DNA of 64,000 nt from Symbiodinium natans (lineage: Eukaryota; Sar; Dinophyceae; Suessiales; Symbiodiniaceae). Below, piece by piece: positions 50,101 through 59,223 of this stretch (the stretch's first letter is position 1; the number at the start of each line of letters is the position of its first letter). The position numbers were made by a program, and so were the translations under genes. The DNA lies in the NCBI GenBank assembly GCA_905221605.1, contig CAJNDS010002286.1, positions 23,501-87,500 on the forward strand. The letters run 5' to 3'. The notes under the pieces are model-generated. The model ran no database searches, was not told where the DNA came from, and saw only the letters and a list, made by a program, of their open reading frames with translations.

Positions 50101-53100
50101 CCCCAATCGCTTGTACTTCGCAGGATACAGCGAAAGTGGCGGAAATGGGAAGTGCTACTCTATGAGCGGGGCAGCCGATTGCGACAGGAGTGCCAACGGT
50201 ATCCAGCCCATCTGCCACTGCAGCGCTACGACGTCGACGACCACATTGGCTGCTTGAATTGCACGAAGCAGATTGAAGCAGCATATCCGAGGGTTTTGGA
50301 GCAGAACGCTGCTAAGTCGGCGACACGCTGTAGGACCTGTAGGGCAAGTCCTGAACAGCACATGACGCCAGGTGCGGTGGTTCGTGGGTGAGGCGGAGGA
50401 CACCTGCAACGATCTGTGCCAATACAAGGGATACGCGGGCTGCGATGCAGAGACGACCGCGGGGCTTGTCAGGGAGCCAATCATGAGGCGGCTGCTGAAC
50501 GGCCTGAACAAGAGCTGCGATTCTTTTGGCAGCGCGCTCCTCAAATTCCCGGCATACGCGGAATCCGCCCAGAGGTGCCACTACTTGTCTAATGGTGGAA
50601 GCGGCATGGACTGCGACAGCTTCGCATGGCCACATCAGCCTGTGTGCCTCTGCAACAGCACGACGTTGTCGACGACGCTATCCGTTGCTTCGTTGCATGT
50701 TGGTATGTCTGTTGCGTTCGATGCCGTGCTCATACTCTCGAGGGCAGCCCAATTTGCTGCGAGTAGCTGTGACTCTATGATGCTCTATGGCCCCGGCCTG
50801 TTGCGTCTCGTGCCACTTGCTCCCCCAAGCTTTGCAAGCGAGAGGCTCTGCACACACCAGCGTGAACCGTTTGACCAAGACAAGGGGCCAGCGTGCTTTC
50901 GCAGACTGCGACAATAACATGTAGTCTGTCAATATCGATCATTGCGTGCATATACACGTGGCTTTGCGGTGCCGTTTTTCGTGCTGCGAGGCTTTGTGGT
51001 TCGTCGGTGAGGAGGGCGACAGCTGCGACGATCTGTGTGAGTTCGAAGGATATGCCGGGTGCGACGCGGAGGAGACGGCAAAGCTCGTGAACCGGCCAAG
51101 AATCGAGCGCCTGCTGGCGGGCCTAGACAACAGCAGCTGCAGCGACTGGGGCGAGTCCTTCCGCAGTGCAGCCTACAATCCGGACAGCGGGAAGTGCTTC
51201 AAGTTGAAGGGGCAGGCACGCGGAGGGAAGCGCTTTTGTGTTTTTTCCAGCTTTTTCACAATCGGCCACACACAGGGCATGGCTCAGGGGTTCTTACGGT
51301 GTGCTGCGACAGCCGCTGAACAGGTGCAATGCGACCTGACCGTGTCGACGACCGTTCGGCCGCTCTGCCACTGCAACAGCACGACCCTGACCTCGACCGT
51401 GGCAGCTGCTTGCCTAAGCAGGCGTAGCAGTGTAGCAGTGTAACATAATTAGGGTAAGCAAGAGGGGCAGCGGGCACCTCAGGCTGGGACCTGGGTCCTG
51501 GGCGTGGACGGCGACAGCTGCGACAACACGTGCGCAAGCCACGGCCACGAGCAGTGCGATGCGTCCGAGATGGAGCAGATCTCCAGGCCCCCCAAAACAA
51601 ATCAGCAAAAGCTCTGAGCCGTGCCCAAAGCCTTCCTTTAGAGAGAAGCCCTTAGAGCTGAACCCGCAACAAAAAAACGCAGCTCTTAGCTCGCAGGCCT
51701 GCCAGAGCCAAGCGCGTCTTCGACAGCCTGAACCACAGCTGCAGCGCAGTCACGGACTGGAGCCTCGGACCGAACTCGGGCCTCGGGCTTTTTTTCGAGA
51801 GTTCGGGAGACGGAGTAGACATGTTTTTTATGTTGTGTCGGAACGCCAGAATCGGAGGCCCGCGCATTCGCCCGGCCTTGGCTTCAAGCCGGGCGATGGC
51901 AGGTGCTTCTTCTGGAGAAGCGCCTATCCCGTGGACTGCTCCTTGGGCCAAGCCTTGCAGCCCCTCTGCTACTGCCAGACGACCACGACCACGACCTTTG
52001 CCAATGGCATCAATGAGGTGGTTGTTACTACCAAAAGTGGGGGCGCGGGCTTTAGGGGGGTGGCCGTGACGGCCAACGGCAAGGCGGTCTTCGTTCCCGG
52101 GTCGGATCAGGCCCACGTCTGTCAGAACAACGAACACACGCAGGTGGGAATCCTTGACCTGACCTCGGGCAACTGGGAGACCTTCGAAGCCACGGATTGC
52201 TCGCGGGGCAGGGCAAACGCTACCCCTTTGCCCGCGAACGGCTGGCACGGTGCTGCGGCTGTGGGCAACAAAGTCGTCTTCGCTCCAGCCCAGCACTTCC
52301 ACACAGGCAGCATCAACACAAACTACACGGGCGTGACAGCAGTCGTTGGGGTCTTCGATGTAGGAGTGCAGCCCTACACGTTGACTCGCTTTGACATCAG
52401 CAGCCTGATGCCTGCTAACACCCAGTCCCTTTTCGACGGCGCGGTGGCGGTCGGCACGGTGGTGGTCTTCACACCGCAGACGTACGCAACAACAAACAAG
52501 GCCGTGGGTGTCTTTGACCCGAACAACCTCACAGAGCCGTACAGGGAAGCGAAGTGGCCAGTGAGCTTGGTGGTCCAAGCAGGGGCTGGAGGGGGCGCGA
52601 CCTTTCAGGGTGCCGTGGCGGTGGGCAATAAGGCCGTGTTCTGCCCCTTCAGAGGCAAGCAGATCATGACCTACGCGCCCGAACTACCCGATGACCAAGC
52701 CTTCGAGTTGGTGGACATCAGCAGCATCACTACCGCAGGCGATTACCTCTTTCACGGAGGTGCAGCTGTGGGCACCAAGGTCTACTGTGCACCCTGGCAG
52801 GAGGATGGCATCCTCGTCTACGACGTTGAAACCAAAGCCTATGACTTGATTCTCGTCAGCCTCTTCACCTCGACCGGCTACACCTTCTATTCGGCGGCGG
52901 CTCTGGGGCCCAAGGTTTACTTCGCTCCCGGTGATGGAGGGGTCCTGCTGTCCCTCGACACGACTGACAACTCCACGCACACAGACAGCAGCCTGAGCTC
53001 GGACGTCCGGCGGAACCTCTACTCCTACTACTCTGGCGTTTCCGACCCCTCCACCGGATCGGCGATCTTCTCACCCCAAGCTGCTCGGGCCGTCCTCCTC

Positions 53101-54228
53101 ATCCGCTCCACGACCACCACGACGACCTTCTCCGACGGCATCCACGAGATATCCCTTTCTACGAACAGGGCTGGGTACGTGGGTGTTGCTGTGACGGCCA
53201 GCGGCAAGGCGGTCTTCGCGCCGTCGGAGCGTGAGAACCTCGTCTGCGTGCGGCCTGAGGCCACGGAGGTGGGGATTCTGGACGTCATCTCGGGTGAGTG
53301 GGAGACCTTCCAACTCACAGATTGCTCGAATGGAAAGGCAAACGCTGCTCCTTTGCCTGCAAACGGCTGGTACGGTGCTGCGGCCGTGGGCGACAAGGTT
53401 GTCTTCGCACCAGCAGGACACAGATGGACGTCTTCAATCAACTCAAACTTTGCGGGTGTGACAGCAGTCGTTGGGGTCTTCGATGTGGGAGTGCAGCCCT
53501 ACAAGTTCACTCGAGTGGATATCAGCAGTTTGGTTCCCGCTGCCACCAATGAGCATTTCTACGGCGCGGTGACGGTGGGTTCGGTGGTGGTCCTCACTCC
53601 ACAGGGGCTCGTAAGTACAGCACAAGCCGTGGGCGTCTTTGACCCAAACAATGCCACGCAGCCGTACAGGGAGGCGAAGTGGCCAGCGAGCATTGTTGTC
53701 CAAGCAGGGGCGACCTTTGCAAATGCTGTGGCGGCGGGCAACAAGGCCGTTGCCTGCCCATACCGAGGCAAGCAGATCATGACCTACGCACCCGAGCTAC
53801 CGGATGACCAAGCCTTCGAGGTGGTCGACATTAGCAGCATCGCTACCTATGGCGCTTCCGGCGTGGGATTTCACGGAGGTGCAGCTGTGGGCACCAAGGT
53901 CTACTGTGCACCCTATGAGGAGGACGGCATCCTCGTCTACGACGTGGACACCAAAGCCTATGACTTGATTCTCGTCAGCCTCTTCGCCTCTGGGGAAAGC
54001 TTCTTTTCAGCAGCGGCGCTCGGGCCCATCGTCTACTTTGCACCCGGTGCAGGTGCTGTCCTGCTGTCCCTGGACACGCGCGACAACTCCACGCACACCA
54101 ACGGCAGCTTTGGTAGCGATGTCACCTACGGCTCCCGAAGCTACTCGCATGGCACCGCGGATGCCTCGAGCGGAACGGTGGTCTTCTCGCCCTTTCTCGC
54201 AAAGGCCGCCCTCCTCATCCGATCTTAA
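43844..54228 (+). CDS. Large modular gene: 15 eight-cysteine modules and two seven-blade propellers
   Basis: Each module is a roughly 303-315 nt exon between an AG acceptor and a GT or GC donor, all in phase 0, so modules splice in any number without changing frame. Module pattern: WFVGE-xx-DSC-xx-LC-x-FKGYAGC, then xTxxL, a helix, LNMTC, about 20-25 residues, C-Y-xLKG-xx-DC, about 9 residues, IC-x-C, and a Thr/Ser tail (TTSTTTLS). The eight Cys are kept in every copy. Exons: A 43844-44158, B 44303-44605, C 44839-45141, D 45475-45777, E 46130-46435, F 46544-46855, G 47173-47397 plus 47506-47583, H 47665-47768 plus 47888-47968 plus 48040-48181, A' 48383-48685, B' 48830-49132, D' 49372-49674, E' 49943-50248, F' 50372-50683, G' 50991-51215 plus 51324-51401, H' 51483-51586 plus 51706-51786 plus 51858 onward to 54228. 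No start, signal peptide or membrane anchor is seen. N-glycosylation sites are frequent. Family not recognised. Confidence 0.7.
44303..44605 (+). CDS. Module B exon
   Basis: Acceptor CCTAG; TGC(N)EATTGEL replaces the usual DAEKTGEL. GTTGCT donor. Confidence 0.7.
44839..45141 (+). CDS. Module C exon
   Basis: Near-identical to D 636 bp downstream, including the donor-side intron, so C and D are a recent local tandem duplication. Acceptor GGGAG. Confidence 0.7.
45475..45777 (+). CDS. Module D exon
   Basis: Differs from C mainly in GELF for GELV and in the first residues. Block 2 has one copy (D') where block 1 has C and D. Confidence 0.7.
46130..46435 (+). CDS. Module E exon
   Basis: One residue longer (SGGNGKCYSMSGG). 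If the GC donor at 46436 is not used, the frame stops two codons later. Confidence 0.68.
46544..46855 (+). CDS. Module F exon
   Basis: Short 108-bp intron before it. Distinct sequence (DTCNDLCQYKGYAGC, LNKSC) and an extra Gly/Ser insert before DC. Confidence 0.7.
47173..47583 (+). CDS. Module G, split by an in-frame GC-AG intron
   Basis: Exons 47173-47397 and 47506-47583. The 108-bp intron starts GCACGC and ends GAACAG, is a multiple of three, and has no stop, so reading through it adds 36 residues that no other module has. Acidic variant DSCDDLCEFEGYAGC. Confidence 0.6.
47665..48181 (+). CDS. Module H, split over three exons
   Basis: Divergent module: DSCDNTCASHGHEQC (47665-47768), AKRVFDSLNHSC (47888-47968), GDGRCFFW...CYC plus Thr tail (48040-48181). 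GC-AG introns give one frame. It is the last module of block 1, ending at a GTACCC donor. Confidence 0.55.
48383..48685 (+). CDS. Module A' exon
   Basis: Identical to A except one Thr-to-Ala change seen (DTAAF); a GTGAGT donor at 48360 just upstream suggests a small exon between H and A'. Confidence 0.7.
48830..49132 (+). CDS. Module B' exon
   Basis: Like B with SFSFF for SNNYF. Confidence 0.7.
49372..49674 (+). CDS. Module D' exon
   Basis: Single counterpart of C and D; CDRSQ instead of CDKSQ. Confidence 0.7.
49943..50248 (+). CDS. Module E' exon
   Basis: Begins ARWFLGE (Val to Leu); otherwise close to E. Confidence 0.68.
50372..50683 (+). CDS. Module F' exon
   Basis: Protein identical to F; the preceding intron carries 15 bp absent in block 1. 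Confidence 0.7.
50991..51401 (+). CDS. Module G', split by the same in-frame intron
   Basis: Exons 50991-51215 and 51324-51401; same structure as G, offset 3818 bp. Confidence 0.6.
51483..51990 (+). CDS. Module H', joined to the propellers
   Basis: Same three pieces as H (51483-51586, 51706-51786, 51858-). Here the Thr tail is not followed by a donor: the exon reads on into the propeller region. One codon (ACC) of H is missing. Confidence 0.6.
51858..54228 (+). CDS. Terminal exon with two tandem seven-blade propellers
   Basis: From about 51997 two homologous halves of roughly 370 residues follow, joined by a TTTTTTF linker (near 53110). Each half shows seven blades with the pattern F-x-GAVAVG-x-VVF-x-P ... 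VGVFD, including FHGGAAVGTKVYCAPW and YSAAALGPKVYFAPG. The first half has CRGR/CQNN and the second CSNGK/CVRPE pairs, suggesting one disulfide near blade 1. The protein stops right after LLIRS at 54228, with no transmembrane segment or anchor signal. Blade sequence is Kelch-like in spacing but lacks the usual Kelch double-Gly and Trp signature. Two copies are very alike, so the second arose by duplication. Ligand unknown. Confidence 0.8.
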
Positions 54229-54489
54229 TTGTCGCAACTCCAACCTTTCGTTTCTTGAAGGACTCATGTGGGCTTCTTGCATGCTTTGCTACTGCTTCTT
54301 GCCGTACTTTCATTCCGGTTGCAGGGAAAGGCTGGGGAACGTCCTGACGCGAAATTGTCGGGAAAAACTCGATCAGGAGGTGTGGCGGCCACTGTGATTT
54401 CAACACCGCTTTAGCGGAGGCCGAAGACCCCTGGCATAGGGCGTGCAAGAATCTGATGATAAATCCTAAACGCCCTCTAGGCATCAATC
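54229..54489. other. 3' flank of the modular gene
   Basis: Unique sequence, no gene recognised. Confidence 0.4.
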
Positions 54490-54860
54490 TCTGCTTAGCA
54501 GACCTGAGCCAGGGTCTCGACTGACCAATCTGGTCGTGTGGGCCATGGTGGGGTTGGCAAATTTCAGCTGAGTGCTCGTGACCTGCCGACCCCGTCGTGT
54601 GCCCATACTTGGAGGCTCATGGGTACTTATCATTGGGTTTATAAGTAGGGTAACCATGGTTATAACCGTGTTTAGGGGACTTCTGACCCGACTTAGAAGT
54701 ACCCCTGAGCCTTCAAGTCGCGCCGAGCAGAGCAGATCCTGCGATTGAAGTCCTCGAAGCCCGGAAGGCCGTTGTAAGAAAGCACAACCAGAAAGTTCAT
54801 GTTGCATCCCAACCAGCGCGCAACCTCTGCTTGCCCACGGGACCTACCTCGAGTACTGTG
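54490..54860 (-). CDS. Minus-strand gene fragment interrupted by an introner
   Basis: Exon 1 (54724 to about 54855) reads LGCNMNFLVVLSYNGLP then GFEDFNRRICSAR. Removing 54608-54723 as a GC-AG intron continues in frame with MGTRRGRQVTSTQLKFANP. The uninterrupted paralogue at 55970-56092 reads DFESFDCKIYSGSTRR and on to TSAQLRFA, aligning across the intron site. Family unknown. Confidence 0.5.
54608..54723 (-). mobile_element. Introner-like element, copy 5, with an empty-site paralogue
   Basis: 116 bp; arms CTTGGAGGCTCATGGGTACT and AGTACCCCTGAGCCTTCAAG. On the minus strand it begins GCGCGACTTGAAGG and ends CTCCAAG. The paralogue lacks it. Confidence 0.8.
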
Positions 54861-55224
54861 ACAAAGCAGCCTTATGGAACCGAACCCCTTGACAGGCAAC
54901 AAAAAGGACCCACTAGGTCACCAGGATCTGGGATGCGTGGACGACTTGCGCTTCGAGGCCACTTGCCCCCACCCCCCCCGTGGAGGAACAGAGAGGAAGT
55001 TTCGGGTTTCGAGATTTGGACCCTTAACTTCTAAACCCAAAACTCGAAGCCCTAAGCCCATTCTGGGGGGATGAGGGCGCTGCAAGAAATTCGGGCGCAG
55101 TGCCCGCTTCCGCCCGGGAAAAATGCGCTGCCGGAAAGCCAAGAGGCCCTTAAGCGCCGTTACTCCCATGGCTCCCTTAGGCAGGGGGCGCGCACGTGCG
55201 AGGCCATACAAGTATGGTAGGCCC
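54861..55224. other. No gene recognised
   Basis: Unique sequence with a C-rich run near 54970; open frames on both strands without recognisable content. Confidence 0.35.
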
Positions 55225-55810
55225 CTACGCCCTAAACCCTAAGCCCTAAACCCTAAACCCTAAACCCTAAACCCTAAACCCTTTCTATAAAACCTAAACC
55301 CTAAACCCTAAACCCTAAACCCTAGACCCTAGACCCTAAACCCTAAACCCTAAACCCTGTAGATCCTAGACCCTAGACCCACTGGAGTCGAATTGGGGGC
55401 TTCTTGGCACCTATAGCCTGGAGGAGCGCTTCTCCATGTGTAGGGCTTTTACAACTCCGGCACGCACGAGCTGGGTAAGTCGCCAAGTGGGGCTCATCAG
55501 GCTGTCTAGGGTTTAGGGTTTAGGGTTTAGGGTTTAGGGTTTAGGGTACAGGGTTTAGGGTTTAGGGTTTAGGGTTTAGGTTTAGGTGGTGGTGGTTCAG
55601 ATCTACCAGACGCTGCTACTCCTGACCGGTGCCCGCCTGCGCGGTTGGCAAGGAGCTTTGGCCTTGCCATACTTCGGCCGTAGCCCTCGCAGCAGATCCA
55701 GTCCAGCAGCTGCCCAGGCCAAGATATACCCTAAACCCTAAACCCTAAACCCTAAACCCGAAACCCTAAACCCTAAACCCTAAACCCTAAACCCTAAACC
55801 CTAAACATAT
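55225..55810. repeat. CCCTAAA and TTTAGGG arrays
   Basis: CCCTAAA 55230-55380 (with GACCCTA variants), TTTAGGG 55507-55585, CCCTAAA 55728-55806. Confidence 0.88.
55590..55727 (+). CDS. Exon-like island between arrays
   Basis: A frame reads VVQIYQTLLLLTGARLRGW and continues to LPYFGRSPRSRSS before the next array. Family unknown; splice sites unclear. Confidence 0.25.
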
Positions 55811-55969
55811 ATGTGGTTTTTTTTTATGCATACCCTTTAAAGGATTATGCAGGGCCCCCACAATCCCCATACCCTACGAAGAACCAAGGGGAAACCCGAA
55901 ACCACGTGACTAGCTGGTCTGGCTGATAGGGGCCGCGGCGTTAATTTGATTTTATTGGCTTCTCGCCTT

Positions 55970-56092
55970 TCCATGGTCCACATGACAGGGGTGCAAATCT
56001 CAGCTGAGCGCTCGTGATCTGCAGAACCCGTCGTGTGCTGCCAGAGTAGATCTTGCAATCGAAGCTCTCGAAGTCTGGCATCTTCCCCAGCA
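55970..56092 (-). CDS. Uninterrupted paralogue of the 54.5-54.9 kb fragment
   Basis: Minus strand PDFESFDCKIYSGSTRRVL and QITSAQLRFAPLSCGPW. Coding-like, but it emerges from a minisatellite, so it may be a pseudogene fragment. Confidence 0.4.
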
Positions 56093-56205
56093 AGCCCCAG
56101 CAAGCCCCAACAAGCCCCAACAAGCCCCAACAAGCCCCAACAAGCCCAACAAGCCCCAACAAGCCCCAACAAGCCCCAACAAGCCCCAACAAGCCCCAAC
56201 AAGCC
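56093..56205. repeat. CAAGCCCCAA minisatellite
   Basis: About 11 units of CAAGCCCCAA; the 3' end merges into CCCTAAA. Confidence 0.9.
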
Positions 56206-56450
56206 CTAAACCCTAAACCCTAAACCCTAAACCCTAAACCCTGAACCCTAAACCCTAAACCTTAAACCCTAAAACCCTAGCCCTAAACCCTAACTAAAGA
56301 GGAAAGTGTAGTGGCGGTGGTAGGGGTCGTAGGCAGGGCCCGTACTCTTGGTCGTGGTCACGGTTTAGGGTTTAGGGTTTCATTCGGGTTTAGGGTTTAG
56401 GGTTTAGGGTTTAGGGTTTAGGGGTTTAGGGTTTAGGGTTTAGGGTGTAG
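56204..56450. repeat. CCCTAAA then TTTAGGG arrays
   Basis: CCCTAAA 56204-56295 and TTTAGGG 56364-56450, head to head around 70 bp of unique DNA. Confidence 0.9.
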
Positions 56451-56519
56451 GACACCTGGCGGTGAGTGTTGGTTGTGGTGTTCGCTGTGCGTGGCGATGC
56501 TTGGTTGATTTGGAAGAGT

Positions 56520-56868
56520 AGCAATAATAGTAAAAATGATAATCATAATAATAGTAGCAATAATAATAGTAATAGTAATAGTAATAGTAATAGTAATAGT
56601 AATAGTAATAGTAATAGTAATAGTAATAGTAATAGTAATAGTAATAGTAATAGTAATAGTAGTAGTAATAGAAATAGAAATAGAAATAGTAATAGTAATA
56701 GTAATAGTAATAGTAATAGTAATAGTAATAGTAATAGTAATAGTAAGTAAAAAGTAAAAGTAATAGTAATAGTAATCGTAATAGTAATAGTAATCGTAAT
56801 AGTAATAGTAATAGTAATAGTAATAGTAATAGTAATCGTAATAGTAATAGTAGTAATAATAATAATAG
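56520..56868. repeat. (TAATAG)n microsatellite
   Basis: About 55 units of AATAGT with AAATAG and AATCGT variants. Frames read Asn/Ser, Ile/Val or Tyr runs. Confidence 0.95.
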
Positions 56869-57574
56869 GAAGCGCGTTCCCATTGCCGGACCTTCGAAGG
56901 GCTTCAAGCGCTCTGGCAAGTAGTTTAAGAAGCCCAGCCCTCTCGCAAGGCGCGCTTTATGCCACCCTTTGCAAAGCTAGGGGCAGCTCAGCACCGCAAA
57001 GTTTGCAAACATCGCAGCTCACCCATCTTGGACGTTCAGTGGTGCAAGACCCAGCCGGAGACCACGGCTCTGGTAAACCGATGCTCAAATTTCGCGTGCC
57101 GATTTGTGGAAGGCGAAGTTGCGAACCGCTCCTGTCTGGGACTTTTGAAGGCTCTGGGAGCCTTCACACGCAAACCACACGGCATTTCACCCTTCGCGTA
57201 GTTCGCTGGACAAATTTTGCACGATCACCCAAGCCACGAGGATTGGTTCTTGCTTTGATTGGCACAAGCGGCCTGACTAGTATCTCAGATGATTGCTCCT
57301 GAGCTGGCGGACCGTGCTTGTGTGCACAGTTTGACCCTCGCACCGGGCAGACCCTCAGATCAGTAGATCCTGCGAGCCCTAAGCACTCAACCCTAAACCC
57401 TAAACCAGAAACCCCAAACCCCTAAACCCCTAAACCCCTAAACCCTAAACCCTAAACCTAGATCCTGCGAGCCTGCACTAGGCAAAACACGCAACCTTAA
57501 GCAGACGTTGACGGTGTTAGAAGGTCAAAGATGAAGCACCTCAAAGCCGCTCCAAACGACGTATACTATCACAG
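56869..57574. other. Unique sequence, one weak frame
   Basis: An 80-codon frame at 56959-57201 (MPPFAKLG..., with CLGLLKALGAF) has modest coding character but no family. CCCTAAA variants occupy 57388-57460. Confidence 0.3.
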
Positions 57575-57725
57575 ATTCTTGCTTTTCTTGCTATTCTTGT
57601 TGCTTGTTATTCTAGTTGTTCTTGTTCTTGCTATTGTTGTTATTCTTGTCATTTGTGTTCTTCTTGCTCTTCTTGTTGTTTTTTGTTATTCTTGTAATTC
57701 TTCATGTTATTCTTGTTACTCCCAA
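57575..57725. repeat. Pyrimidine-rich TTCTTGTTATTC repeat
   Basis: Degenerate TTCTTGTTGTTC/TATTCTTG units; frames read as Leu/Val/Ile runs that mimic membrane segments. A related stretch is at 58400-58640. Confidence 0.75.
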
Positions 57726-58399
57726 GCGGCGCCCTGTGCTTGTTCAATCTGCCTCAACGTGGGTATAAGGCTCGCAGGGTTCAGGGTTTAGGGTTTAGGG
57801 TTTAGGGTTTAGGGTGACTGACGGATTTCGCTTTCTTTCCGCTGCCAGCGCAGTCGTTTGCTAGCGAGGGAAGAAGCAACCTAAACCCGGAAGCCCTAAA
57901 CGTGGGTTGGTTAAACGGGAATGCAGGAATGACTATGATAGTAAACCGAATAATGCTGGTGCGTCCACAATTGCATGATTATGTTGACTTGCGTTGTTGT
58001 GATTTTGTTTCGTTATGTTCTTTGCTGTGTTTGGTAATCTCTGTTCTTTGCCCAACACAAAAGTATCCTTGCCTGCGACGATCCTTCGCGAGCCTTCAAA
58101 ACATCGTTTCTTCGATGTTTCATGGGTGTTTGTTCAACAACCCTGCGTTTTGGCGATGTTTTGTCTGGAGTCGGTGAGGGAGGGTGTTGCAGAGCATCTT
58201 TTCCTGAGGAATGCGATGTCTCTCTGCTACCAGCAGCGCAGTCGTTTGCGTAGCGAAGGGAAAAACGAATCTTTTGGTTGAAATGGCTCTCTTCAACACC
58301 GAAAACATGTCCCCAAAACCAGCGAAAACACTTTACATACGCATGAAATCGTTTCTTGGCAACTTTCTTGCCTTCCACGGCGTCGAGGGAGCTGCTTGC
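57726..58399. other. No gene recognised
   Basis: A short TTTAGGG array (57780-57814) and unique AT-balanced sequence. Two segments share a motif: TGCCAGCGCAGTCGTTTGCTAGCGA-type sequence at 57841 and 58230, so a small duplication is present. Confidence 0.4.
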
Positions 58400-58640
58400 C
58401 TCGTTCTTCCTGTTATTCTCATCATTCTTGCTGTTCTTGTTGTTCTTGTTATTCTTTATATTTTTTGTTCCTGCTATTATTGCTGTACGTGTTGTTTTGT
58501 TGTTTTTGTATTGTTCTGGTTTTTCCTGTTGTTCATATGTTCTTGCATTCTTACTCTTTTCTGACCATGCCTGCTACTCCTGTTCTTCCTGTCATTCTAG
58601 CTGTTATTGTACGCTTGTTATTCTTGCACTCTTGTTGTTC
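58400..58640. repeat. Pyrimidine-rich TTCTTGTTATTC repeat, second tract
   Basis: Same composition as 57575-57725. Confidence 0.7.
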
Positions 58641-58737
58641 AGTATGAAAGCTATATACCTGGGAAATCTTCTCCCAGTAAGCCGTCATTTGCGTCGCAAC
58701 AAAAGCCTAAGTCTATAACTCAAGAGGTACATACTTC

Positions 58738-58820
58738 TCTAACTTAGGGTCCCGTTTTGGGTTCTTATCTTAAGGGTGCCGTACTGTAGAGGGTACCCAG
58801 AAAGGGACCCTAGCTTGGAG
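58738..58820. mobile_element. Small foldback element
   Basis: Arms AACTTAGGGTCCCGTTTTGG and ACCCAGAAAGGGACCCTAGC pair over about 22 bp around a 40-bp centre. A similar weak foldback may lie at 59028-59095. Confidence 0.6.
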
Positions 58821-59223
58821 AACCACCCACAGGATTCTTGGGCCAGCGCCCAGGAAGATCTGAGCATGTGTGCTCGATATGTGGGGGGGCCCCCTGAGGA
58901 GATATCTCAATACCGCGCATTCTCTTTTTGGACAAAAGAGATGATTTTGGTGCAAGTGAGACAGCTAGCTTTGTGACATGTCGTGCGTGGGAAGCTTGAG
59001 CAAGGGAAGAGAAGGGCCACAATAGGAGTATTCTTAAGGGAACTTGTTAGGGCGTACATCCTTGGGGGTCCAATTTTGATTCCCTTGAGAACAGCGAGTA
59101 CACTGATGCTGTGATTGTCTCAAGTGCAAGACGAGTATGCACCTTGACTACTGGATCCCAGGCCCACCCAAACCCCAAACCCCAGCACTGACCCCTGGCA
59201 ACCAGGATGCCTTTAGTTCCCCT
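58821..59223. other. No gene recognised
   Basis: Unique sequence; nothing with coding support. Confidence 0.4.

Larger units (their letters stand above)
43844..51990 (+). repeat. Tandem block duplication of the module array
   Basis: Block 1 (43856-48181) and block 2 (48383-51990) align exon and intron alike; the offset is 4527 bp at A/B and about 3813-3828 bp at E-H, the difference being one extra module (C or D) in block 1 and small intron indels. Introns are nearly as alike as exons, so duplication is recent. Confidence 0.88.

Noticed and set aside
43840-51600. Minus-strand frames repeated across the Cys-module region
   Set aside because: They repeat because the modules repeat; the plus strand has the conserved Cys pattern and splice-like borders.
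56440-56919. Poly-Tyr/poly-Leu frame on the minus strand
   Set aside because: Translation of the TAATAG microsatellite.
57531-58718. Leu/Val/Ile-rich frames resembling multi-pass membrane proteins
   Set aside because: They come from degenerate TTCTTGTT pyrimidine repeats; no loops or conserved polar residues.
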